Positions 16,737 through 24,218 of a stretch of DNA of 64,000 nt are shown here, in pieces. Each line of letters starts with the position of its first letter. Positions within the stretch are counted from its first letter, which is position 1. Under the pieces are notes generated by a model. That model worked only from the letters and a program-made list of their open reading frames with translations. It made no database searches and had not been told where the DNA came from. The position numbers were made by a program, and so were the translations under genes. The stretch comes from Kitasatospora arboriphila (GTDB lineage Bacteria > Actinomycetota > Actinomycetes > Mycobacteriales > Mycobacteriaceae), in assembly GCF_000717275.1 (NCBI RefSeq), contig NZ_JNYV01000001.1, forward strand, positions 186,001-250,000, in the 5' to 3' direction.

Positions 16737-17210
16737 ATGCCAGTCGTAGTTGCTACTCGGATGAAGATCGGTCGTCTGCGGGATGTGCCAAGGTTTGTCT
16801 GGGCCAGCCTGGTAATTGCCGTGCAGGCCCGCCGTAGCGAGGGGTTTCTGGGCGGGCGTCTACGTGTGAGCGCCGATGGAGCTTTCTGGACGGTCACCGT
16901 ATGGACTGGCGGTCAGACGATGACCAGATTCCGCGACAGCGGTGTTCATGCCACGGTGGTGCCGCTCGCGGAAACGTGGGCCAGCGAAGCGGTGTTCGGG
17001 GTGTGGAACAGTGCGAATGCGCGCGTGCCAAGCTGGAGGCGCGCAACCCAACATATCGCCGAACACCCCAACTTCACGAAGATTCTAGAACGCCCGACCG
17101 AAGCGCATCGCCAGAGAAAACCGCCGACGTCGCCACGGCTTGGGTTGAGTGCTCCGATCGTCCGGCCACGCCGTCCGCGCAGCAGTCCTGAACGGCGTGT
17201 GCGCCACTGA
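16737..17210 (+). CDS. Hypothetical protein, possible monooxygenase-like (dimeric alpha-beta barrel)
   Basis: A 157-residue protein. Its first ~100 residues (MPVVVATRMKIGRLRDVPRF, then SEGFLGGRLRVSADGAFWTV and WTGGQTMTRFRDSGVH) have the order seen in DUF3291 or antibiotic-monooxygenase-like dimeric barrels: a short strand, a helix that brings a Trp/Ala-rich face, and a W-x-G-G turn. The last ~35 residues are a basic, Pro/Arg-rich tail. A longer in-frame ORF begins at 16527 but its extra residues are not protein-like. It is convergent with the esterase, 22 bp apart. Role unknown. Confidence 0.6.
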   Translation: MPVVVATRMKIGRLRDVPRFVWASLVIAVQARRSEGFLGGRLRVSADGAFWTVTVWTGGQTMTRFRDSGVHATVVPLAETWASEAVFGVWNSANARVPSWRRATQHIAEHPNFTKILERPTEAHRQRKPPTSPRLGLSAPIVRPRRPRSSPERRVRH

Positions 17211-17232
17211 GTTTGACGACAGTCCCTGTACG

Positions 17233-18192
17233 TCAATGGCTTTCAGGCGCGCCCCACTGCTTCCGCGGAGGTGTTCGGTCGAGCACACCGAGGCGATCGC
17301 GCAACCAATTGTCGATGTCGTTCAGAGCCGCCCGAGCCATCGACGTTGAGTGCCCGCTGAAGGCATGTGGTGAGGCAGGGTAGAGGCGTAGATCGACCTC
17401 GACGCCGGCGGCCGCGAGTCGTGTTGCCATAACCAGGTTGTCCTCCAAGAGGACGTCTTCGGTGCCGATCACGAGCATGACGGGCGGTAGATCGGCGAGG
17501 TCAGAAAATGCGGGCGACAGATCTGGGTGGGTCCGGTCAGGTGCATCACCGGCGTACGCGTCGAGGAAGTACTCGTCGGCGATCAACCTGCCCGCTGGTG
17601 TTTGTGCGGAAAGGTCGTAAGTTCCACATTGGAGTACGCCTCCGGTGAAAACTTTGAGTCCACGGTCGCGGAATCGGAGAAGGGTTGCCATCGTCAAAGT
17701 GGCGCCGGCCGAGAAGCCGGTCACTGCGAGGTTCGCTGTGCCGAAACGTGCATGGGCATGCTCGGCGAGCCAGAGCGCGGCGGTTTCGCAGTCGTCCGGT
17801 GCGGCCGGCCATGGATTCTCGGGCGCGAGGCGGTAGTCGACGCTCACCACAGCGACCCCGAGCGTCTCGACAAGCCGACGGTTGCGGAGGTCGCTGCCGG
17901 CCGCTGAGCCCATGAAGAAGCCACCTGTGTGGATTTCGAGAATTACGCCGGAGGGAGCGTTTCCGGCTGGTCGGTGGATTCTCACCGGAACGGTTCGTCC
18001 GTCGGCCGACACGTGCTCGATGACCGGCTGCGGTTCGCAGACCGCGGGGGCGGGTGCCTGCAACCGGAAAGCTTGCAACTCGTCGGGGTTTCTTGCACCG
18101 CGGCCGGACTGCCGACGGGCATAAAAAGCTCGCGACTCATCGGCCAGCGACCGGAGCTCAGGGTCGATCATTGAAGACAAGTCGAACCGCAC
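17233..18192 (-). CDS. Alpha/beta hydrolase, hormone-sensitive-lipase family esterase
   Basis: A 319-residue carboxylesterase or lipase of the HSL (family IV) group. It has the oxyanion loop HTGGFFMGS (88-96), SVDYRLAPENPWPAAPDD, the nucleophile elbow GFSAG with Ser161, an acid segment VIGTEDVLLED and the catalytic His in ASPHAFSGHS. The usual HGGG motif is HTGG, a small change in the oxyanion hole that may affect substrate range. No signal peptide, so it is probably cytoplasmic. It is divergent from the flavodoxin gene across 178 bp. Confidence 0.9.
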   Translation of the reverse strand: MRFDLSSMIDPELRSLADESRAFYARRQSGRGARNPDELQAFRLQAPAPAVCEPQPVIEHVSADGRTVPVRIHRPAGNAPSGVILEIHTGGFFMGSAAGSDLRNRRLVETLGVAVVSVDYRLAPENPWPAAPDDCETAALWLAEHAHARFGTANLAVTGFSAGATLTMATLLRFRDRGLKVFTGGVLQCGTYDLSAQTPAGRLIADEYFLDAYAGDAPDRTHPDLSPAFSDLADLPPVMLVIGTEDVLLEDNLVMATRLAAAGVEVDLRLYPASPHAFSGHSTSMARAALNDIDNWLRDRLGVLDRTPPRKQWGAPESH

Positions 18193-18370
18193 GAGTCAAC
18201 AGTAGATCCGTCGTTGGTACCAGCTGAAGATCGGGGGAGAAGTCACCGACCTAGTGTGTGTCGGCACAATAGAGCGGCCTCCGGCCGTCGTCCCATCTGC
18301 TGTCACGGATCACCTGTCGCCACGGTCAATAGAGATGTATCCGCAAACTCCACAACAGGAAGGTTGTCTC

Positions 18371-18847
18371 GTGCAAACCGTATTGGTGACATCATCTCGG
18401 TCGGAGCATCGCAACACCCGTCGAATTGCCGACGCCATCGGCGAGGTACTAGGCGCCCGCGTGCTGGCTCCCGAAGAAGCAACTCCTACCGTCCTCCGTG
18501 AAGCCGATCGAGTCGGGTTTGGCTCGGGGATCTACTGGATGGGCTTCGACGAGCGGCTCCTGCACTGCATTCAAGAACTTTCGGACATGACTGGCCGTGA
18601 GGCATTCGTATTTGGTACCAGCGGGATGCCGGAGCCGCCTTTTCGTCGGTACACACAACGGCTGGCGAGCATTCTCGAGAGCCGTGGGTTCGAGGTTGTG
18701 GATTCCTTTACGTGTCGAGGTGTCGATACGTGGGGACCGTTCAAACTGGTTGGCGGCGTGAACAAGGGCCGCCCAGATGACGACGACGTCCAAGCGGCTC
18801 GACGCTTCGCGGAGACGATTCAACGGCGCGATCGCCGCCGTCTGTGA
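18371..18847 (+). CDS. Flavodoxin-family protein
   Basis: A 158-residue FMN-binding electron-transfer protein or quinone reductase relative. The phosphate-binding loop is SSRSEHRNTRRIA near the N-terminus (about residues 7-19), followed by DRVGFGSGIYWMGFDERLL and FVFGTSGMPEP, which line the isoalloxazine ring in flavodoxins. The GTG at 18371 is chosen because an AGGAAGG site lies about 8 bases upstream; an ATG at 18335 would add 12 unrelated residues. No partner oxidase is adjacent, though it could serve the nearby P450. That is speculation. Confidence 0.82.
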   Translation: MQTVLVTSSRSEHRNTRRIADAIGEVLGARVLAPEEATPTVLREADRVGFGSGIYWMGFDERLLHCIQELSDMTGREAFVFGTSGMPEPPFRRYTQRLASILESRGFEVVDSFTCRGVDTWGPFKLVGGVNKGRPDDDDVQAARRFAETIQRRDRRRL

Positions 18848-19114
18848 GGACGGCGCTAGTGGACCGCGCCGAACCGTGCACCTACACCTGGGTGTCGGGG
18901 GGCCTCACCGCGACCATCATCTCGGCCAAATCGTTCAACAGACGCCCGAAATGCGGATCGGCCAGTATCCGTCGGCATTCCATCCCAGAGGCCAAGAAGC
19001 CAAGCTGCTTATGGCAGGGCGAGCTACAAGCGGCCGACCTTGGCTGGTGCTGGCACGTGTCTCGGCGAGGGCGACCCGAGGCTTCGACGCCATAGGCCGG
19101 GCAAGGGTGAGCCG

Positions 19115-19699
19115 CTACGTGAAGATACCCGCCGTCGCCATGGTGACCCGCCGTCGCGCGGCCGCAATGTCGTCCTGGAAGCGATCCACACCCCACGACA
19201 GGGTGGTGACCAGCTCAAACACCTCATCGGCGGTGATGGATTCGGCCACGTCGCCGGAACTCTTCGCGGCGTCGAGAAGGGCTGCGGTCGCAGCCGCGAG
19301 CGGGTTGCACGCGTCAGCGACGGGAGAGTTCGCGTCGCTGTGAGCAATGGCGATGCAATACGGCAGGTCGTGCCAAATGCGAAGCTGCCAGGTCAGGTAG
19401 ATCAGCCACTCCACGAGCGCCCTGCGAGGCGCCATATTGCGGGACAACTCTTTTGCCTCGAGAACGGCTGCGTCGATGTTCGTTTCTATGACCGCCGACA
19501 GCAGGTCGTCGCGTGTGGGGAAGTTTCGATACAGCGTGGCATTTCCCACGCCCGCGAGAACGGCAATGCCATCGAGAGAAGCCAGTACCCCTTCGTTGTC
19601 GAAGGCCTCGCGCGCAGCGCGCAAGATGGCATCGCGGTTCCGCTTGGCGTCAGCGCGCAACGGACGCGGCGCCTTTGCGGTGGCATCCGATACAGCCAT
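19115..19699 (-). CDS. TetR-family regulator of the adjacent SDR
   Basis: A 194-residue repressor with basic N-terminal arm (RADAKRNRDAILRAAREAF) and HTH (SLDGIAVLAGVGNATLYRNF, about residues 41-60). The C-terminal part follows the TetR_C_33-like pattern (YLTWQLRIWHDLPYCIAIAH). It is divergent from the SDR at 19781 with an 81-bp gap containing two GGGGA-N3-TCCCC repeats, the first exactly inside the SDR promoter. It therefore most likely represses the SDR and itself. Ligand unknown. Confidence 0.9.
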   Translation of the reverse strand: MAVSDATAKAPRPLRADAKRNRDAILRAAREAFDNEGVLASLDGIAVLAGVGNATLYRNFPTRDDLLSAVIETNIDAAVLEAKELSRNMAPRRALVEWLIYLTWQLRIWHDLPYCIAIAHSDANSPVADACNPLAAATAALLDAAKSSGDVAESITADEVFELVTTLSWGVDRFQDDIAAARRRVTMATAGIFT

Positions 19700-19712
19700 C
19701 AGCCCACCCTTC

Positions 19713-19742
19713 TTGACTATGTGGGGACTGTCCCCACATACT
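19713..19742 (+). promoter_or_regulatory. Promoter of the SDR gene
   Basis: A -35 TTGACT (19713-19718), an 18-bp spacer and a -10 CATACT (19737-19742). The first operator occupies the whole spacer. Confidence 0.6.
19718..19740. promoter_or_regulatory. TetR operator 1 of the SDR unit
   Basis: Perfect inverted repeat with 10-bp arms (TATGTGGGGA and its complement) and a CTG spacer, placed between the -35 and -10 elements of the SDR promoter. Confidence 0.8.
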
Positions 19743-19746
19743 GCTT

Positions 19747-19763
19747 ATGGGGAGAATCCCCAT
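19747..19763. promoter_or_regulatory. TetR operator 2 of the SDR unit
   Basis: Perfect inverted repeat ATGGGGA-GAA-TCCCCAT sharing the TGGGGA-N3-TCCCCA core of operator 1; centres 26 bp apart. It lies between the -10 and the GGAGG ribosome site of the SDR. Confidence 0.75.
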
Positions 19764-19780
19764 TTATAGGAGGAGTCTAG

Positions 19781-20506
19781 ATGCACAGGTCGTTGGCCGG
19801 GCGGACGGTGCTGGTCACCGGAGCAAATGGCGGTCTTGGAGAACAATTCGTGGCCCAAGCGCTTGATCGTGGAGCCGACGCGGTCTATGCCGCGGCGCGC
19901 ATCTCGCGGCAGTGGGACGATCCGCGCATACGACCGTTGACGCTCGACATTACGAACGTTGAGGATGTGTTGCGCGCCGCCGCCACCGCATCCGATGTCG
20001 ATCTCCTGGTGAACAACGCCGGAATTGCACCGGCCGGCGACCTGATCTCAGGCCCGGAGGAGGACCTTCGCCGCATCTTTGAGACGAACTTCTTCGGCAC
20101 TCTACGGGTCGCGAACGCGTTCATTCCGGTGTTGGCCGCTAACGGGGGTGGGACGCTGCTGAACGTCCTGTCCTTGTCGAGCTGGATCAACCTTCCGACT
20201 GGATACGCCGCGTCGAAGGCCGCGACATGGTCGGCCACCAATGCGTTGCGGACGGTGCTGCGCGGACAGGGAACGCAGGTTGTCGGCTTGCAGGTGGGCA
20301 TGATCGACACGCCGATGACGGTCGACTTGGACGTTCCCAAGGTGAGTTCGGAAAGTGTTGTGGCGCAGGCCTACGACGGCGTGGTGAACGGTTCGCTCGA
20401 GGTGTTGGCTGACGACACGACCCGGGAGTTGAAGTCGCGCCTCAGCCTGAGGGCCGAGGAGCTCTACCCGTGGCTTGATGAGCAGTTAGCCGGGTTCACC
20501 CCCTGA
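19781..20506 (+). CDS. Short-chain dehydrogenase/reductase
   Basis: A 241-residue SDR. The cofactor loop is TGANGGLG (about 13-20), followed by LVNNAGIA and the catalytic YAASK motif (Tyr and Lys about residues 145 and 149) after LSLSSW. The AARIS segment after beta-2 suggests NADP(H). TAGGAGGAG sits 9 bases before the ATG. Control by the divergent TetR through two operators suggests induction by its own substrate or a related toxin. Substrate unknown. Confidence 0.9.
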   Translation: MHRSLAGRTVLVTGANGGLGEQFVAQALDRGADAVYAAARISRQWDDPRIRPLTLDITNVEDVLRAAATASDVDLLVNNAGIAPAGDLISGPEEDLRRIFETNFFGTLRVANAFIPVLAANGGGTLLNVLSLSSWINLPTGYAASKAATWSATNALRTVLRGQGTQVVGLQVGMIDTPMTVDLDVPKVSSESVVAQAYDGVVNGSLEVLADDTTRELKSRLSLRAEELYPWLDEQLAGFTP

Positions 20507-20542
20507 CAATGGGTCGCTTGGCACTAGCCCACCGTGGTAAGT

Positions 20543-20743
20543 TTACTTGACATAATGTTTCTTATCGGCGTTGGCGTAAGACCACTTCAGGCCGATCGTG
20601 ACGTCGGTTTGCTGCACGCACGAACCTGTGCGCTCGAACTCGCGCTCATACCGCCGCGGCGTGCTGAATTCGTTCGGCGGAGTCTTGGGAATCTCGTTGG
20701 CCGTGCGAACTGCCCAGTATTCTCTGGTGACACAGCCGCCCAA
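20543..20743 (-). CDS. Small hypothetical protein or gene remnant
   Basis: A 66-residue frame reading EYWAVRTANEIPKTPPNEF then TPRRYEREFERTGSCV and ending KWSYANADKKHYVK. The amino-acid mix looks protein-like, unlike the overlapping plus-strand frame, but base composition is less G/C-rich than the neighbours and no ribosome site is clear at the ATG. It may be a small gene or the tail of a lost one. No family recognised. Confidence 0.3.
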   Translation of the reverse strand: MGGCVTREYWAVRTANEIPKTPPNEFSTPRRYEREFERTGSCVQQTDVTIGLKWSYANADKKHYVK

Positions 20744-20826
20744 GGCTCCGTGTCACGAGAACGCGCGCGTGCTCGCCTAGAAGGCGCAGTCCCGGCGGCA
20801 CACCGGGCTGACCACCGCCCTTACAC

Positions 20827-20848
20827 ATTTCGTCACATGTGACGAAAT
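20827..20848. repeat. Perfect 22-bp palindrome downstream of the DUF6319-like gene
   Basis: Self-complementary sequence with half-site ATTTCGTCACA, 22 bp after the stop at 20871 on the transcribed strand. It could fold as a terminator stem, though the absence of a loop argues for a protein-binding site. Its TCG...CACATGTG...CGA core recalls the palindrome at the gene's other end (21591-21616). Confidence 0.5.
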
Positions 20849-20870
20849 ACTAGGGTGCGACGGACGCGTG

Positions 20871-21593
20871 CTACTCGTCGTCAGATCCCTCGGCCTGTAC
20901 CTCAAGATGTGCAAGCATGGTTTTTGCTGCCTCGAGCTCCTGGCTCAACTCGTCAATTCTTTTCTGGGCCGCCGCCCGCGCCGACTCGATCACTGCGTTG
21001 ACGGCTTGGATTGCGGCGTCGTCACCGAGTATCTGCATCGCTCGCGCCACCCGGTCTGAGGTGACCTCGGTGGCCTTGCCCTGCTTCTTGGTTCCGTGTG
21101 CCAACGACACCGTCCAAGCGGTGTCGCCAACCGACGTGATGGTGACACTCACTGCGGTGGCAGGTTTGGGGCGTCGCATCGGTTTTGGCGGCGCGGGGTT
21201 CGGTTGCACCGATGTTTGTTTCGCAGGTTCAGATGTCGACTTTGTCTCCCGCGCAACGGGTTTCGATGCCGTCGACGCGCCTGATGGTGCGGATGGTGCG
21301 GGCGTCGCCTTGACCGGCCGCTGGCGCGCTGGTGTTGGTGTTGCAGTCGTCCGAGTCTTCAGCAGTTCGTCCGCCTCGAACGGCAATTGGTCGTCGACAC
21401 CTTTCGGCCGCACTGTCACCGTTGACCCGTCGACGGATATCACACGCGCCGATGCTCCCGCGGACAGAGCAAGTGATGGCATCGGATCGCGGAGGTAAAC
21501 GGTGACACGCTTGCCGGCAGCAAGTGCCGTGGTCAGCGATGCCAGGTCATCGGTGCTCAGTCCGGTCTTTCCGCGCGCGTTCATCTTGACCAT
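20871..21593 (-). CDS. Conserved actinobacterial protein, DUF6319-like
   Basis: A 240-residue protein in three parts. An N-terminal small beta domain (~10-80: VTVYLRDPMPSLALSAGASA, then VISVDGSTVTVRPKGVDDQL) is followed by a Pro/Ala/Lys-rich linker (~85-150). The C-terminal helical part (~150-240) ends in a coiled coil (IESARAAAQKRIDELSQELE). The outline matches what I recall as DUF6319 family proteins; function unknown. The C-terminal part contains TVSLAHGTKKQGKATEV, a basic patch that could bind nucleic acid. The first ATG (21593) begins a long inverted repeat and has no ribosome site, suggesting a leaderless or self-regulated transcript. Confidence 0.65.
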   Translation of the reverse strand: MVKMNARGKTGLSTDDLASLTTALAAGKRVTVYLRDPMPSLALSAGASARVISVDGSTVTVRPKGVDDQLPFEADELLKTRTTATPTPARQRPVKATPAPSAPSGASTASKPVARETKSTSEPAKQTSVQPNPAPPKPMRRPKPATAVSVTITSVGDTAWTVSLAHGTKKQGKATEVTSDRVARAMQILGDDAAIQAVNAVIESARAAAQKRIDELSQELEAAKTMLAHLEVQAEGSDDE

Positions 21594-21616
21594 ATTCGCA
21601 CATGTGTGCGAATATG
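21591..21616. promoter_or_regulatory. 26-bp inverted repeat overlapping the start of the DUF6319-like gene
   Basis: Perfect 12-bp arms (CATATTCGCACA and complement) around a TG spacer. Its outer edge is the start codon itself, so a bound protein would sit on the promoter/leader. It could equally act as a translational hairpin. Confidence 0.55.
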
Positions 21617-21760
21617 GCGACCGCCGTGGCCTGGGGTTACCGACACAGATTCTCGATTGGTTGTTTCCAGGCGACATGACCAACGGGCTGGCAATTCGAC
21701 GAAGCCCGTCCGCTAAAATCCCGGTGGCGGAAGACCCCGTTCTACCGGAGAGGCGTTGTG

Positions 21761-22147
21761 ATGACATCTATTGATCCGAGTCTCGCAAATGTGCGATACA
21801 TCGTCACCGACGTGGATGCGGCGATTGCCTTCTATACGGAACACTTCGGCTTCACCCTGCGGTACAGCGCAGCTCCTGCGTTCGCCGATGTGGTCCGAGG
21901 GCCACTGCGTCTGTTGCTCTCCGGACCGACGAGTTCCGGCGCGCGCGCCCAGCCGGACGGCGCCGTGCCAACTGCGGGCGGCTGGAACCGGATTCACCTG
22001 ATCGTCGACGACCTGGCCGCGGAGATCGATCGCCTCCGAGCTGCCGACGTCCCATTCCGAAGTGACGTCGTGAGCGGCCCGGGAGGCCAGCAGATCCTTG
22101 TCTCTGACCCCTCAGGCAATCTGGTCGAACTGTTTCAGCCTGCGTGA
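21761..22147 (+). CDS. Glyoxalase/bleomycin-resistance (VOC) fold protein
   Basis: A 128-residue single VOC domain. It has the paired beta-alpha-beta-beta-beta units: VRYIVTDVDAAIAFYTEHFG first, then NRIHLIVDDLAAEIDRLRAA and the terminal VSDPSGNLVELFQP with the metal-ligand Glu. Such small proteins act as metal-dependent lyases, dioxygenases or as drug binders. Starts at 21758 (GTG) or 21761 (ATG) are both possible behind GAGAGG. No partner genes reveal the substrate. Confidence 0.85.
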   Translation: MTSIDPSLANVRYIVTDVDAAIAFYTEHFGFTLRYSAAPAFADVVRGPLRLLLSGPTSSGARAQPDGAVPTAGGWNRIHLIVDDLAAEIDRLRAADVPFRSDVVSGPGGQQILVSDPSGNLVELFQPA

Positions 22148-22196
22148 CCTGTTCGTCGACGTCTTGAGGCTACCGTTGCGTCGTCCGACGAAACAG

Positions 22197-22521
22197 TCAG
22201 GACTTCTCTCGTTTGGGCGTCTGCGATGCGACGCCGTGTCGTAGTGGGGTGTTGCCGCCCGGACTCTGCTGCGGGTCGACCTGCGAGCCGCCGTCCCCGT
22301 TGACGGGCGGCGCATTGGTGGGATCGCCATCGGACGGTTCAGCGCCGTCCGCCAGTTGAGTGCTCTTGCGCGGAGGGTCTTGTCGACATGAACCCGATGG
22401 GCAGTAGCGCATTCATGTTCGAGGAGGCGTTCGACCTCGGGCTGTGTGAGCGACCGGATTCGGTGGGTGATATCCCGAGTTCAAGTTGGTCGTAATTCGG
22501 GTTGGGAAGGTCATCGTTCAT
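22197..22521 (-). pseudogene. Frameshifted short conserved gene (DUF8129-like)
   Basis: Three reading frames read in succession give one plausible protein. MNDDLPNPNYDQLELG comes from the ATG at 22521. DITHRIRSLTQPEVERLLEH and ECATAHRVHVDKTLRARA lie in the second frame. QLADGAEPSDGDPTNAPP, onward to NTPLRHGVASQTPKREKS, lies in the third. Each shift is explained by one missing base, near 22473 (a G-run) and near 22358-22368. The composite resembles short actinobacterial proteins of the DUF8129 type, as I recall them. Either a decayed gene or two assembly indels. Confidence 0.6.
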
Positions 22522-22754
22522 CGCGGATGAGTACCCGCGCGTGAAAACAGCCGAAACGGTCCCGCAGTTCGCCGTGATCGCGCAGGGCTTGTGGGGTCGC
22601 GGCCGGCGCGTCTCACTCGCGCAATCGACGCTCCCTATCGCCATCGCTCAGGCTGGTTTGCTCGGAGAAACTGACTCCAGACCGCCTCGGTACGAGGCAG
22701 CCACGAACGGGTCCTGATAGTTCTGGCCTGTTCCGAAGGAACGGAGTTGCTTCG

Positions 22755-23045
22755 ATGACCGCAACCACGACGCCGCCACAGGCACAGGCGTCAATTAGGG
22801 CGCGGATGCAGACGTTCATCACCGACGAAGTGATCTCGGTCGAGGCTGACGTCATCCGCAACAACCTGCGGGAAACCGACGACATGCGTCTTGATCTCCA
22901 GGAAAAGTCCAGAGCTGCAGAAGTATTCGGTGCCGGCACACCGGACCAGAAGGAGCGTTACCTCGCTCCCCTGGCATCCGGCAAGGTTCTACCAACCCAG
23001 TGGATCGAGACCGGCGAGCTCGCCACACCCGGGCCCGTCGAATGA
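22755..23045 (+). pseudogene. Acyl-CoA dehydrogenase remnant with internal deletion
   Basis: The first ~55 residues read like the N-terminus of a FadE acyl-CoA dehydrogenase (ARMQTFITDEVISVEADVIR, then LQEKSRAAEVF). The frame then jumps to GTPDQKERYLAPLASGK, a segment normally some 45-50 residues further on in the family, and continues into 19 residues with no family match. The flavin-binding and catalytic domains (over 250 residues) are gone. Its stop overlaps the ATG of the ABC ATPase as ATGA, so the remnant may now act as a translated leader for that operon. Confidence 0.75.
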
Positions 23046-24208
23046 GCGAACTGTTACTCGATGGGGTGAGAAAGCGATTCGACGGGACGACGGTACTCGA
23101 GTCGATTGATCTGACCGTACCGAGCGGCGAGTTCATGGTGCTCCTGGGACCGAGCGGATGCGGCAAATCGACCCTGCTGCGCATCATCGCCGGTCTGGAG
23201 ACACCGACCGAGGGAAGCGTGGTGATCGATGGCACCGATGTCACGGAAATACCACCCCGAGAACGCAATCTGGCGATGGTGTTCCAGAGTTACGCGCTGT
23301 ACCCACACCTGACGGTGGCGAAGAACATCGCTTTCCCCTTGCGTACCGCAAAAGTGGCCAAGCAAGAGGCGAAACAGACGGTCGAACGTGTGGCCGCTTC
23401 GCTGGGCCTGACGGAACTACTCGACCGGCGACCGGGACAGTTGTCGGGCGGTCAGCGACAGCGTGTCGCACTGGCACGGGCCATGGTTCGCGATCCCGGC
23501 GCGTTCCTGATGGATGAACCACTGTCGAATCTGGACGCACGACTTCGTGCAGTCACCCGTACCGAGCTCATCGAACTGCACAAGCGCGTCAACAAGACCT
23601 TCCTGTACGTCACCCACGACCAGGTCGAGGCGATGACGATGGCTGACCGAATCGCGCTGCTGAACAAGGGGCGTGTCGAGCAGGTCGGTACTCCGGAGGA
23701 GCTGTACGACACCCCCCAGTCGGTGTTCGTCGCAGCCTTCCTCGGCGCCCCACCGATGAACCTCATCGACGTCGACATCCTGGTCCAAGCCGGTCGACTT
23801 GTCGCACATGTCGGGAACTCGGTTGTACCCCTCGGCATCGAGGCCACGCAGGCAGAGGTGAACACCGCTCGCTTGACCCTCGGTGTCCGACCCGAGCGTC
23901 TCCGACTGGACGACCGCTTCGAGGAACACGCCCAGGACCCGACCAGCAACGTTGTGCGACTTTCTGCCGTGGTGACGCTCACCGAAAACCTCGGTGGCGA
24001 TGTCCTGCTGCACTGCTCGGTCAACTCGGTCGCGTTGTGCGCCCGGGTGCCCCGGATCGGCGGTGTCCGTGACCTCACCATCGGATCGGAGATCTCTCTC
24101 GTAGCGGACAGCACCGATCTTCATCTCTTCGATCCCGAAAACGGCCGGCGGCTGCAGTGGCAGCACCCGGCGGCACGACCCGTCCATCCTCAACTCTCTT
24201 TTACGTAG
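23042..24208 (+). CDS. ugpC: ABC importer ATPase, UgpC/MalK type
   Basis: A 388-residue ATP-binding subunit of a carbohydrate-class importer. It has Walker A GPSGCGKST (about 38-46), Q-loop FQSYALYPHLTV, signature LSGGQRQRVALARA, Walker B FLMDEPLSNLDA, the H-loop VTHDQ, and a ~140-residue C-terminal TOBE/regulatory domain typical of MalK/UgpC. It opens the operon ugpC, ugpB, phosphodiesterase, ugpA, ugpE. It starts inside the stop of the dehydrogenase remnant. The neighbouring GpdQ-like enzyme supports a glycerol-3-phosphate or glycerophosphodiester substrate rather than a sugar. Confidence 0.93.
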   Translation: MSELLLDGVRKRFDGTTVLESIDLTVPSGEFMVLLGPSGCGKSTLLRIIAGLETPTEGSVVIDGTDVTEIPPRERNLAMVFQSYALYPHLTVAKNIAFPLRTAKVAKQEAKQTVERVAASLGLTELLDRRPGQLSGGQRQRVALARAMVRDPGAFLMDEPLSNLDARLRAVTRTELIELHKRVNKTFLYVTHDQVEAMTMADRIALLNKGRVEQVGTPEELYDTPQSVFVAAFLGAPPMNLIDVDILVQAGRLVAHVGNSVVPLGIEATQAEVNTARLTLGVRPERLRLDDRFEEHAQDPTSNVVRLSAVVTLTENLGGDVLLHCSVNSVALCARVPRIGGVRDLTIGSEISLVADSTDLHLFDPENGRRLQWQHPAARPVHPQLSFT

Positions 24209-24218
24209 GAGCACTGCC

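Noticed and set aside
18882..19196. Minus-strand frame ending ADPHFGRLLNDLAEMM near the TetR gene
   Set aside because: The tail looks protein-like, but the front is a shadow of the TetR gene and there is no start. It may be a gene remnant but cannot be supported.
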